Source: Cydia pomonella (lineage: Eukaryota; Arthropoda; Insecta; Lepidoptera; Tortricidae). From it: a stretch of DNA of 64,000 nt. Both the position numbers and the translations under genes were made by a program. How positions within the stretch are numbered: position 1 is the first letter of the stretch; each line of letters starts with the position of its first letter. Positions 52,401-59,455 of this stretch are shown piece after piece. A model generated the notes under the pieces. It saw nothing but the letters and a program-made list of their open reading frames with translations, searched no databases and had not been told where the DNA came from. The stretch lies in assembly GCF_033807575.1 (NCBI RefSeq), contig NC_084727.1:3162001-3226000 (forward strand), written 5' to 3'.

Positions 52401-55394
52401 TGTACTAATGTTTTGATTTTTCTTTACATCTAAATTTACTATCTTTCCTACATTCTCATTTGGATTAGCAACCTTGTGACTACTTATAAAATAAAACTAC
52501 TAAAACTAAACGTACCTAGAAAACAAAAGATACCTAAATCAGACCCTGGCCTCTTGGCAGGGTGCCCATCACGCAGGCAGCATTCCCGCGCTGTATCGCG
52601 ACGGCAAGCCTTTGCGCGAGAAAACTGCCTGCGCGAGGGTCTCCCGTTGCCTCCCTCAATCGCTTTCCAAGCTCCCTGTGGAGCCCACTCCACACTTTTC
52701 GATATCGGGCCCAAAATCAGTCCCGATTTCGGGCTTGATAATAGTTTTCCTTTTCACGGAATATCAGCACATCGTTAACAATATTTGAAATGTAAATACT
52801 TTGTCTCTAATTGCCACAAATGTTCAGTGTTTGATATTTCTGCATATGAACCATTTTTTTTTTTCATTCCAAATATTGTAAACGATGTGCTGATATTTGG
52901 TGATACGGGAAAATAATCTTTCTCGGGCCCGAAATCGGGTCTGGGGGCCTCCCGCAAAAACCGAAATCCGCAAATTGCGGGGATCTTTCACTTTTACTCT
53001 CATTAAGACCTAATTAGAGTGACAGAGAAAAATGTCTTTAATTGACGAACTTCGATTTTCGCGGTTATAGCCCTAATAAAGTGTGGATGTAATTGGCATT
53101 TAACACAGAATTGATAAAGTAGGATTTTAAAAAGTAGGCGAAGTTTAAACTGTGACTTGACGAATAAACATTTTCACCCCACAGGGGTTTATTGCATAAT
53201 AATATAAAAGCTAATACTATTAGTAATTTAACATACAAAATCACTAATAATATTAGCGTGTTAAGCCCCCAGGAAAAGGCTCATTTCATTGTTCAAAAAC
53301 AGATAAAAAAAGTTGCATTTTATCTACACACTAATTTGATGCAAATTTTGAGTTGTTTCCTTATATTGGCTGGTAGAATTGACTTTTTAATTATGTTTTA
53401 GAATGATAAATATTTAATAATGTTCACGGATTTAATTTGGTTTGGTTTTGTTTGATATTTTACTATTTTCCTCTTGTGTGTGCGGTGAAAAATATTGTGT
53501 TTTATTCGGTGGCAAAATTTGCAACCATCGTGCCTTGAAACCCTCGCAACGCAACGGTCAAAATTCCACTTTTGGAACCACTCGCTACGCTGTTGGTTCA
53601 ATTTTAGATTCTTTCGCTTGCTCATGTGTCAATATTAGCACGAGCGGTTAAACAACAACTTTGCCCCCTTGTAAAACTATAACTACCTATTGTGTTTTTA
53701 TTTATTTACTCAGCTTAAGTTACATCTTGTGCCTTACAAGTAAAATTGAAAACCTCGCCTTTTGAGCTTACTCCAGTTTCCACTTTTTTAGGGGTCCGTA
53801 GCCAAATGGCATAAAACGGAACCCTTATAGTTTCGCCATGTCCGTCTGTCTGTCTGTCTGTCTGTCCGAGGCTTTGCTCCATGGTCGTTAGTGCTAGAAA
53901 GCTGAAATTTGGCATGGATATATAAATCAATAAAGCCGACAAAGTCGTACAATAAAATCTAAAATTTTTTTTTTTTTAGGGTACCTCCCCTACACGTAAA
54001 GTGAGGGTGAATTTTTTTTTTCGCTTCAACCCTAGAGTGTGGGGTATCGTTGGAAAGGTCTTTCAAAACTAATAGGGGTTTTCAAGAAACATTTTTTGAT
54101 AAAGTGAATATATTGGGAGATAATCGCTCCGAAAGAAAAAAAAAATGTGTCCCCCCCCTCTAACTTTTGAACCATAGGTCCAAAAAATATGAAAAAAATC
54201 GTGGAAGTAGAGCTTAAGAAAGACATTAAATGAAAACTATAGCGGACATGATCAATTTAGCTGTTTTTGAGTTATCGCAAAAAGTTTTCCCTTCATAGTA
54301 AAAAGACTTACTTTAATTAGGTACTGATTATGCAAATTTGCCTATTTGTTTAACTCGGGTGAAAGGTACCGTTTCATCCCTTGGTTAAAAATTTACTATA
54401 CTTTAAGCTCCAGTTTAGTTTATTGTGACGGAAGAGTAACTACGGAACCCTACACTGAGCGTGGCCCGACATGCTCTTGGCCGGTTTATTTTAATACCGT
54501 TTCCTCGGGTGATAAACAACATTTTTGCTTCCTCGTTAAACAAATAACTAACTTTCAAGTTTCAACAGATTAGCGGCCCTAGCGCTCCGAGCGCACTCGG
54601 CCGGACGCGGCGACTGCTCGCGGCTCGGCGTCGCGCTCGCGAACACGTTCGGCGAGCTTGCTCGCACCGCCGCCAACAGGCACGCGCTCAACCAAGGTAC
54701 AGTCATTAGTAACAATTCAACCCGTATCGTCCCACTGCTGGGCATAGTGGGCCTACCGCGAACCACGTTCGACGTGTTGCCTCTCTGTCGCGCTTGCAAA
54801 TTCGTATGTGACTGTGACAGGGAGACAACACGTCGAACGCAGTTCGAGGTAGGCCCTCAGGCCCCCTTTCACGCGCGAGAGGGCTTGGGCTGGGCTATAT
54901 AGTCCTCACGCGGGCCACAAAACACACAGGCAGTCATAAAATCATTTGAAGAAATATTTTCCCGCAACCCTGTTTGAATTATAAGTATCTAGTTGTAGTC
55001 AACGCCCTGAGGCCCCGATTTAGAGACCCCTAGGCACTTGGTAGGTATGGCTCTTGGAATTCCAGGGGGCCCCCCTAAATTTATCGGGGCCGCCTTCTCC
55101 ATCTTAAAAAAATGCCAGGTTGCCTGGGCCCCTAGGCGCGGGCTGACTCGGGCGAGATTTGAACTACTTACTTATTTACTTCGAAACCTATCTGCTTATA
55201 AAATTTTATAAGTTATTTAGAAACTTTCAAATAAAAAGTCTTTGTTTACAGCAGCGACAAACGAAGCGAACAAGAAACGCAAGCTCTCGAAAAGCCAGAA
55301 AGCGAAGATCCAGGCGAAGCAGCGGACCGCGCTCGCCGTCAAGAAGAAGGCTGCTGCCTTAGCCGCCGCCGCTGCTGCTAAAATGTCTGCGTAG
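37371..55394 (+). CDS. secreted protein of unknown family, five exons, 186 aa
   Basis: The exons are 37371-37499, 49324-49413, 52075-52145, 54569-54696 and 55252-55394. All introns are GT-AG and phases are consistent (0, 0, 2, 1). The protein opens with a signal peptide: hydrophobic PPLILLVFICADVMA, probable cleavage after Ala25. The mature part has an acidic start, three cysteines (Cys68, Cys85, Cys113), a possible N-glycosylation site at Asn79 (NAT), and a Lys/Ala-rich tail from about residue 144 ending KMSA and a TAG stop. An odd cysteine number leaves one free or pairing between chains. I do not recognise the family. Introns 1 and 3 are large and full of transposons. The start is the first of two adjacent ATGs ahead of the signal peptide. 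Confidence 0.8.
38140..39317 (+). mobile_element. GGGTTCCGTA element, interrupted
   Basis: It starts TTAGGGTTCCGTAATGGCAA with GTCTGTTTGTCCGTCC and ends GAGTCCGACTCGCACTTGGC plus CGCTTTT. A second TIR element sits inside at 38323-39037. The intact arrangement is seen at 49708-50560. Confidence 0.75.
38323..39037. mobile_element. 715-bp TIR transposon nested in the previous element
   Basis: The terminal inverted repeats are 30 bp and exact (CCTTTAGGCGGGGCAAGACG and ten more bases). The interior has repeated, inverted TCTGAGTAGGTCAGA-like motifs and no coding frame. I do not recognise the family. Confidence 0.75.
39314..39670 (+). mobile_element. GGGTTCCGTA element, 3' truncated, abutting the previous one
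   Basis: It starts TTTTAGGGTTCCGTAGTCAC directly at the end of the 38140 element, with (GTCC)n, TTAGTGCTAGAAAGTTG and GTGTGGGGTATCGTTGGATA. Confidence 0.65.
39828..40125 (-). mobile_element. LINE 3' end (ACTTCGTCAGTGG tail)
   Basis: The same tail as 12989-13372, including CCGGCAGGAACACAACACTA. Confidence 0.65.
40690..40910 (+). pseudogene. LINE ORF2 C-terminal fragment (LGPWGP...RISIAIQ)
   Basis: Plus-strand reading gives TLGPWGPSAHKYFAEIAKRL, VDVTRDRRAGDGGFLPQRIS, then IAIQ and a stop. This resembles the conserved end of another lepidopteran LINE class (usual form RAGSFLAQRISLAIQRGNAA). Confidence 0.65.
41070..41376 (+). repeat. left copy of a ~100-bp flanking duplication, with nested MITE
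   Basis: TTTACTTTGGAGCAGCCTGT through GATTATTTTACCTTTTT, interrupted by the MITE at 41115-41319. The uninterrupted copy is at 42063-42160. Confidence 0.85.
41115..41319. mobile_element. GGGAGCGTGCATG MITE, complete copy
   Basis: AGGGAGCGTGCATGAACTGT to CGCGCACGGTCCCT, flanked by AT on both sides. The empty site GGGTAATATCCTC is preserved at 42101. Confidence 0.85.
41377..42062 (+). mobile_element. GGGTTCCGTA element, complete
   Basis: It runs from AGGGTTCCGTAGCCAAATGG through (TGTC)n, GTGTGGGGTATCGTTGGAAA, to CATGCTCTTGGCCGGTTAT. It is close to 53783-54490 along its whole length. Confidence 0.8.
42063..42160 (+). repeat. right copy of the ~100-bp flanking duplication
   Basis: It repeats 41070-41114 plus 41320-41376 without the MITE. 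Confidence 0.85.
42161..43500. other. intronic, AT-rich, no gene recognised
   Basis: An inverted AATTATTAATTTTAATTATT-type core lies near 42715. Short open frames here have no support. Confidence 0.4.
43560..43675. mobile_element. fragment of the CTCCATACATC TIR element
   Basis: GTCAAGTAGCGGTACTGATA, GCGTTTTGGTAAGAAAACTG and ATGGAGTGAGCACTC match the right end of 31759-32130. Confidence 0.6.
44296..44390. mobile_element. hairpin MITE type 1, truncated
   Basis: GGGCCTACCGCGAAAAATTC to AGAAAAATGCCCGC; the last ~35 bp are missing. Confidence 0.7.
44915..45010. repeat. TCCGTTCAGTAGTTT repeat
   Basis: CACAAAACCTTAACAAGTTA and GAAAATCCGTTCAGTAGTTT recur at 48318-48420. Confidence 0.5.
45365..45451 (-). 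pseudogene. LINE ORF2 C-terminal fragment
   Basis: The minus strand reads AGGFLAQLISIAIQRGNAAS then ILGTMPQG, the same region as 40690-40910. Confidence 0.65.
45455..46530. other. intronic, nothing recognised
   Basis: Contains a short ACCGGTATTAATTCCGGTAT inverted motif at about 45645. Confidence 0.35.
46535..46956. mobile_element. TIR element (CATCACACTTGC family)
   Basis: The left TTTTCATCACACTTGCG and right CGAGCAAGTGTGATGAGAAA are inverted. The interior shares CAGACCTACCTGGCATTCAG-like and TCACAATCCATAACTCC blocks with 16668-17265. Confidence 0.65.
47600..47715. mobile_element. MITE with ACGGTCACGTCTGAA arms
   Basis: GTACGGTCACGTCTGAAAAT on the left is mirrored by ATATTCAGACGTGACTGTAC on the right. 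Confidence 0.6.
48290..48475. repeat. CCCCGGCTTCGCTCGGGT repeat
   Basis: CAACCCGCCCCGGCTTCGCT, GAAAATCCGTTCAGTAGTTT and ACAGACAGACAGACGCGGCG form a widely dispersed lepidopteran repeat. Confidence 0.55.
48540..48642 (-). mobile_element. GGTTCCGTAC-type fragment
   Basis: The reverse complement of the left end of 58185-58915: TTCTCGAGATATTTAG, GACAGAGTCGTACCATAAGG and GGTACGGAACCCTAAAAAAG. Confidence 0.6.
48960..49100 (-). mobile_element. RTE-like LINE 3' tail with (TATG)n
   Basis: (TATG)n, then ATACTTTATTGTACATACC and GCGATCTCTTCCAGTCAACC, close to 15225-15345. It lies 220 bp before exon 2 of the secreted-protein gene. Confidence 0.65.
49324..49413 (+). CDS. secreted-protein exon 2
   Basis: It is 90 nt, phase 0 on both sides, after a strong pyrimidine tract and CAG acceptor. 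It encodes VNTGAPLMFADELKQ through FGMCPSGYK, with an amphipathic helix-like stretch and Cys68. The 11.8-kb intron before it is mostly repeats. Confidence 0.82.
49430..49500. mobile_element. partial hairpin MITE type 1
   Basis: GAGAAAGATGCTCGCAATTT and CGGCGTTCGCGGTAAGCC, a right half only, 17 bp after exon 2. Confidence 0.5.
49708..50562 (+). mobile_element. GGGTTCCGTA element, long copy with internal duplication
   Basis: It runs from TTAGGGTTCCGTAGCCAAAT to GAGTCCGACTCGCACTTGGC. The block from CATCAAACCCATACGTGTGG through AATTGGTTCGAACGAGATCT occurs twice (49935-50200 and 50235-50500), making a ~290-bp internal tandem duplication. A run of 18 C lies at 50075-50092. Confidence 0.75.
50673..50798. 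mobile_element. MITE (GAGGAGCCC family), left-truncated
   Basis: GCGCAGGCCAGTCCAAAGTA to TATGTAGAGGAGCCC, matching 14822-14965. Confidence 0.65.
50806..50897. mobile_element. MITE, third copy of the 11389 family (reverse)
   Basis: GTCACCATGCCTGTCACGTT to AATGCAACCATGCTGCCAC. Confidence 0.6.
50995..51126. mobile_element. hairpin MITE type 1
   Basis: TTACCGGGAAAATCGAAATT to CTTCGATTTTCGCGGTAGGC. Confidence 0.75.
51189..51392. mobile_element. hairpin MITE type 1, a partial and a full copy back to back
   Basis: A right half (51189-51255, ending GTTCGCGGTAGGCTC) is followed at once by a full copy starting GGGGGCCTACCGCGAAAACC and ending TTCCCGGTAGCCGCCC. Confidence 0.7.
51660..51965. repeat. 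probable repeat with GCAGAAAAATA ends
   Basis: ATTTTTCTGCTCGACGGAGG and CGCCCGGAGGGCAGAAAAAT are inverted around GCGGAAAGCGG-type sequence. The 136-codon frame running through it is not supported as a gene. Confidence 0.4.
52075..52145 (+). CDS. secreted-protein exon 3
   Basis: It is 71 nt after TTTCACAG and encodes MPKPKNATAVSCDLDTEQQD through AGR, with Asn79 and Cys85. It ends GGAAG|GTACTG, two bases into the Arg97 codon. Confidence 0.8.
52536..52640 (-). pseudogene. LINE ORF2 C-terminal fragment
   Basis: The minus strand reads FLAQRLAVAIQRGNAACVMG, TLPRGQGLI, stop. It is the same domain as at 45365 and 13725. Confidence 0.7.
52690..52935. mobile_element. palindromic MITE (GATATCAGCACATCGTT arms)
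   Basis: GGGCCCAAAATC...GAATATCAGCACATCGTTAA on the left is mirrored by AAACGATGTGCTGATATT and TCGGGCCCGAAATCGG on the right. A relative is at 56850-57075. Confidence 0.6.
52943..53078. mobile_element. hairpin MITE type 1
   Basis: GGGGGCCTCCCGCAAAAACC to GAACTTCGATTTTCGCGGTT, abutting the previous element. Confidence 0.7.
53165..53690. repeat. dispersed repeat, continuous copy
   Basis: It contains the blocks found separately at 12840-12988 (TTGTTCAAAAAC...TTGGCTGG) and 14240-14400 (CCTCGCAACGC...TTTCGCTTGCTC), in that order. Confidence 0.55.
53783..54490 (+). mobile_element. GGGTTCCGTA element, complete
   Basis: TTTAGGGGTCCGTAGCCAAA, (TCTG)n, GTTAGTGCTAGAAAGCTGAA and CATGCTCTTGGCCGGTTTAT. 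Nearly identical to 41377-42062, which suggests recent activity. It ends only about 80 bp before exon 4 of the secreted-protein gene. Confidence 0.8.
54569..54696 (+). CDS. secreted-protein exon 4
   Basis: It is 128 nt and GC-rich against its surroundings. It completes Arg97 and encodes LAALALRAHSAGRGDCSRLG through HALNQ, an Ala/Leu-rich helix with Cys113. It ends CAAG|GTACAG, one base into the next codon. Confidence 0.8.
54747..54860. mobile_element. hairpin MITE type 2
   Basis: GTGGGCCTACCGCGAACCAC to ACGCAGTTCGAGGTAGGCCC; it lies 50 bp after exon 4. Confidence 0.78.
55252..55394 (+). CDS. secreted-protein exon 5 (basic tail and stop)
   Basis: After TTTACAG it completes Ala140, then encodes 46 residues rich in Lys, Arg and Ala (ATNEANKKRKLSKSQ through AAAKMSA) and a TAG stop at 55392-55394. 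The KKRK cluster and poly-Ala run are unusual for a secreted protein. Two decayed copies of this exon follow at 55964 and 56464. Confidence 0.83.
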
Positions 55395-55665
55395 ACATTA
55401 GACATTATTAGCTTTAACTTTAAATAGTTATTTCCTTAGTTAACTTATATTGTTCATAAGAAATATTTCTGGAGAAGACGTATTTCTTATCGTCGTTGAG
55501 AATGCTAAATTCGGTATGAGCGCGTTTTTATCAAACTAAATAATACCTTATGTATTTTTTATCTAGGTAACTATTTGTAAAAAATCGAGCACATTATGGA
55601 TTTGGCATTCTCAACGACGTTATGTAAACTAAACTTAGTCAATAAATACTAAACTTAAATATAAA
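55395..55665 (+). promoter_or_regulatory. 3' UTR of secreted-protein gene with inverted repeat and polyA signal
   Basis: The stretch after the stop includes two arms sharing GCATTCTCAACGACG in inverted orientation (near 55493 and 55604), able to pair into a hairpin of about 125 nt. An AATAAA lies near 55642 and another at about 55685. Polyadenylation is inferred, not shown. Confidence 0.45.
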
Positions 55666-55963
55666 AATACTCTAAACATGTATAAATAAATATAAATATA
55701 AACTAAAGTTAATTATATATATATATATAAACACTCAGTACACGTTACTAAATACATTGTTTAAAATATGGCACCATCTAAATTACTTCGTTTAATAACA
55801 TATTAATAATTGTAAAAAAATTTGGCGTTGGCAGAAATGTTACCGCCAAGTCCTATGGACGCGATTTTGTGGATAACCCTGTTACATTTAGTTTTGTGAC
55901 TTTGTCTAGCTAGCTGGATACTAGCTGGTTTTCGGGGAGTTAAAAAGTTTGGAAGTTTTATTT

Positions 55964-56128
55964 AACAAACGAAGCTACAAAGAAACGCAAGCTCTCAAAG
56001 AGTCACAAAGCGAAGATCCAGGCGAAGCAGCGGACCGTCAAGAAGAAGGCTGCTGCCTTAGCCGCCGCTGCTGTTGCTAAAATGTCCGCGTAGTTACTAG
56101 TTTTACTTTAAATAGTTATTTCCTTAGT
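55964..56128 (+). pseudogene. decayed second copy of secreted-protein terminal exon
   Basis: It matches exon 5 closely from ACAAACGAAGC through AAAATGTCCGCGTAG and into the 3' UTR. Nine bases are missing in the middle (an in-frame loss of ALA). About eight bases at the 5' end are missing, including the acceptor CAG. Without that acceptor it should not be spliced in, so it is a relic of local duplication. Confidence 0.75.
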
Positions 56129-56143
56129 AAACAATATGTCTTA

Positions 56144-56451
56144 GGGCCTGTTTCACAATGTCCAAGTATTGGATATCTAATTAACAAATATATATATAGA
56201 TGCTAGGTAGGCCGTTGACGAAACTTGTTGTGGATATATATTTTGTATTAAGTGACTTATTCTTCAATGTAGTGCGAAAATAAATGGATATTAACAAATA
56301 AAATAACTGCCAGATATAACTTTCTGCAAAACTTAGCACATTATCTACCAGTTAAGGTTATTTGAAGATTGTGAAACGCCAACGATGACTTTATTCGTCA
56401 TATAAGTGGCAAGTAGCTTAGGACTTTACTTGGACATTGTGAAACAGGGAC
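56144..56451. mobile_element. 308-bp MITE with TTA target duplication
   Basis: The left CCTGTTTCACAATGTCCAAG and right CTTGGACATTGTGAAACAGG are exact inverted repeats. TTA lies outside both (56141-56143 and 56452-56454), as for PIF/Harbinger. It sits between the second and third decayed exon copies. Confidence 0.75.
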
Positions 56452-56463
56452 TTAGAATCGGGC

Positions 56464-56750
56464 CAAGCTACCAAAGAGCCAGGAAGCGAATATCCAGGCG
56501 AAGCGGCGGACCGCGCTGGCCGTCAAGAAGAACGTTGCTGCAAAAAAAATTTTTTTTCAGATTCCTCAGATCCATAGATTGTTAGTCACAAGACACGCAA
56601 GACACTTATAAAACTACATTAGTAAACTAAACTACCTAACATTACCAGTGGAGTATATAAAAATGTACAAGTTACATAAAACTTTAGCTACCACTGCTAA
56701 AATGTCCGCGTACCTACACATTAGAGATTTTACTTCAAATAATTATTTTC
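56464..56750 (+). pseudogene. decayed third copy of secreted-protein terminal exon, split
   Basis: CAAGCTACCAAAGAGCCAGG through AAGAACGTTGCTGC (56464-56540) matches exon 5. The rest (CTGCTAAAATGTCCGCGTAC, then UTR-like sequence) resumes at about 56690 after 150 bp of unrelated AT-rich sequence. The stop TAG has become TAC. Confidence 0.7.
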
Positions 56751-56849
56751 GTCGGAAATACATTGTCTAGAATATGGCAACATCTATTGATCCATTCGAG
56801 TTAAATGCTTCATCCATCCTGCCGCCGAGCTTATGATCCATGGTCCGAT

Positions 56850-57075
56850 GACTCTTGAAAGGGTCGTTTCCGTTCCACGAAATACGAATCAGTACATCGT
56901 TTACAATATTTGAAATGTAAAAAATATTGTTTAAGTGCAAAAATATCAAACATTAAATATTTTTGGCACTTCGAGACAAAGTACGGTATTTTTGCATTTA
57001 AACTATTTTTTTTACATTTCAAGGGTTGTTAACGATAATCTGATATTTCGTGAACTGGATAAAGAACCTTGCAAG
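56850..57075. mobile_element. palindromic MITE, relative of 52690-52935
   Basis: TTCCACGAAATACGAATCAG, TCGTTTACAATATTTGAAAT and mirrored TGTTAACGATAATCTGATAT and TTCGTGAAC. Confidence 0.5.
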
Positions 57076-57504
57076 AGTCAACAGGTCCGACATCGAGCCC
57101 GACGTCGTCTCCTATCGTTAACGTTAAGATGGATGTAATAAGCCCTAGGCAAGCCATTTCCATTCCATCAGTAGATAATGGCGGCAAATTTAAAAAAATA
57201 TATATTTTATATAGATATTTTATATTATATAAGTACACTATACACAAATAAGGTTAATAACTAATTTATTCGTAAAGACTAAGTTATTAATTCATTCATT
57301 TTAATTTAATTGTTATAGATAAGTATTATTCACAAATTAAACATTATACAAAAAACTCAGTGTATATATTTTATTTTTACCCGACTCGTTATCTTAAAGA
57401 TGTAGGTACATTATATTCAGCATCAAAAGTATCAATTTAAGTATAATTTTTTTTAACAGCTTAACAAGAAGAAATATGTGTTTAAATAGACTTAGAGAAA
57501 TATA

Positions 57505-57745
57505 AGTAAAGAAAGAGTGGTAACTCCATACATCAGTTTTCTTAGCAAAAACCGAGTTATTTCGTAGTCGACATCTAGCGTCAAGTAGCGGAATTTATCA
57601 GTACTGCTAATTGATAATAGATGTCGCGACGAACGAAAACTCTAATCAAAGAGCATATAATCACTACGTTACTCTAATGCTGAGCAATTTTTAGCGAATA
57701 TTATAACCGGATTAACCGGAACTCTATTTTCAACTTCTGCTTGTT
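57505..57745. mobile_element. TIR element fragment (ACTCCATACATCAG)
   Basis: TAACTCCATACATCAGTTTT, GACATCTAGCGTCAAGTAGC and ATAGATGTCGCGACGAAC match 31759-32130. The right terminus is replaced by the following MITE. Confidence 0.6.
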
Positions 57746-57747
57746 AT

Positions 57748-57956
57748 ATAGGGAGCGTGCATGAACTGTAGGAGGCAGCACAGGAGCCGTCAGATTTTTG
57801 GCGCGAGGCGTAAATGTGATGTTTTTTGTTCCGATGTAGCCCACAAGATGGCAGAACCTACTATGCACAAGAAAACACTTGACGTGTAAATGTGCCTGTT
57901 TATGGTTCCGATTCAGACCACAAGATGGCAGACCCTCCAACGCGCATGGGCCCTAT
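57748..57956. mobile_element. GGGAGCGTGCATG MITE, complete copy
   Basis: TAGGGAGCGTGCATGAACTG to CCAACGCGCATGGGCCCTAT. Confidence 0.8.
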
Positions 57957-58014
57957 TAGTCGTAAATTGTTTTGGCATTTAATTTTTTGTCAGTCGTGAC
58001 ACTTGAGACATCTG

Positions 58015-58137
58015 TGGGCCTACCGCGAAAACCGAATTTCCCAAATTACGGGGATCTTTCTCTTTTACTCTCACTAAGACGTAATTAGAGTGACAGAGAA
58101 ATATGCCCGCAATTGACAAACTTCGATTTTCGACGTG
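58015..58137. mobile_element. hairpin MITE type 1
   Basis: GTGGGCCTACCGCGAAAACC to CAAACTTCGATTTTCG; the last bases are lost. Confidence 0.72.
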
Positions 58138-58179
58138 TCGAGAATGACTACACGAGACTAGCCCCTAGTGATTTGCCCC

Positions 58180-58915
58180 TTTTGAGGGTTCCGTACCAAA
58201 AAGGTACAAAAGGAACCCTTATGGTGCGACTCTGTCCGTCCGTCCGTCCGTCTGTCACAACGCTAAATATCTCGAGAACCACTTAAGCTATCGATTTGAA
58301 ATTTGGAATAGTTATGAACAACGCTAACTTTTGTTATTTTAATAAGTATGAGGGCAAAATTTCAAACTAGGTCAATTGGGATATCATTTGAAAAAGCTCA
58401 AATTGAACATTCCAACACAATTTTTTACTATTTTTTAGCAGTGGAAAAAATTGATTTATGGAGGAAATTGTACCAAAATACCATTATAATTACCATTCCC
58501 CCCCCCCCTTATCTTCGAATTTTCCTCTCTCTTGGTAAGTTTTGTTTTAATTAATAAAAAACATTTCCGATTTCAGTTTGCAATTTAACCAACTATAAGT
58601 GTGTTCATTACATTGGAAATTGCTATGATATTATATCAAAGACACCTTTTTTTAAATAAAATAACGGTTTTTGAAATCGGTTCACATGATAGAGAATTGA
58701 CCACGAAAAACCAACATACGTGCATTACATCGCGCAAATTAGTTAGACAATTCGCCGATAGACGGCGCTGTACACAATTATGCTTACAATGAGTATAGGA
58801 CATCTGATCAAAAGCCTTTCGCCTTTATAGTTACACGAGATTATTCAAAGTTTGTACGGAACCCTCGGTGTGCTAGTAAAACGAACTCGCACTTGACCGG
58901 TTTTTTTTTACTGAC
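58180..58915 (+). mobile_element. GGTTCCGTACCAAAAAGGTA element
   Basis: It starts GAGGGTTCCGTACCAAAAAG with (GTCC)n and TATCTCGAGAACCACTTAAG, and ends GAACTCGCACTTGACCGGTT. It is a sister subfamily of 41377 and 49708. Confidence 0.7.
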
Positions 58916-59301
58916 GGAAGTGGCTTAACAGACTATAGTAGTTTTTATAAATCAAAACTGGTTATACCAGATACCAGCACTGAGCTGTCACTGACAGTGT
59001 CAGTGTCAGTTGTCACAGCGTTTACGAGGAGTTCATGTTGATAGTGACGCTCAATTACTTTCCAGATTAAATTGTATAGTTCCGCGTTTTCTTACTGTTT
59101 TATAGCAGTTTATATTAAACACAATAATCTTATAAGTAATAATAAAGCTTTGTGCAGTAAAAATCTATAGTTTACTCACATATATTTGTACCATTATCTC
59201 AGTTTAAAATGCTCTTGAACTAAACGTATTCCTGGCCTGAATAGTCTGTGATATCTAGAGACACCGGCATAATATAGTTACTTAAGTCAGCTTTAAAAAA
59301 A

Positions 59302-59455
59302 ATGAGTGGAATCTTAGAAGTATACATAAAGGAGGAACGTGAAGACAAAGACAGTTCACAACCGGGTGCGAGTGAGACGGAAGCTGGTAGAACATATGAA
59401 AATGAAGAGAAAGAAGAGATTGTGGTGGAGCCTGAACTGTCGGGGATACTGGCAG
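59302..59455 (+). CDS. charged-protein exon 1
   Basis: It encodes 51 residues plus one base. The ATG follows an A-rich leader; the donor is GGCAG|GTGAGT. In-frame stops occur soon after the donor. Confidence 0.75.
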
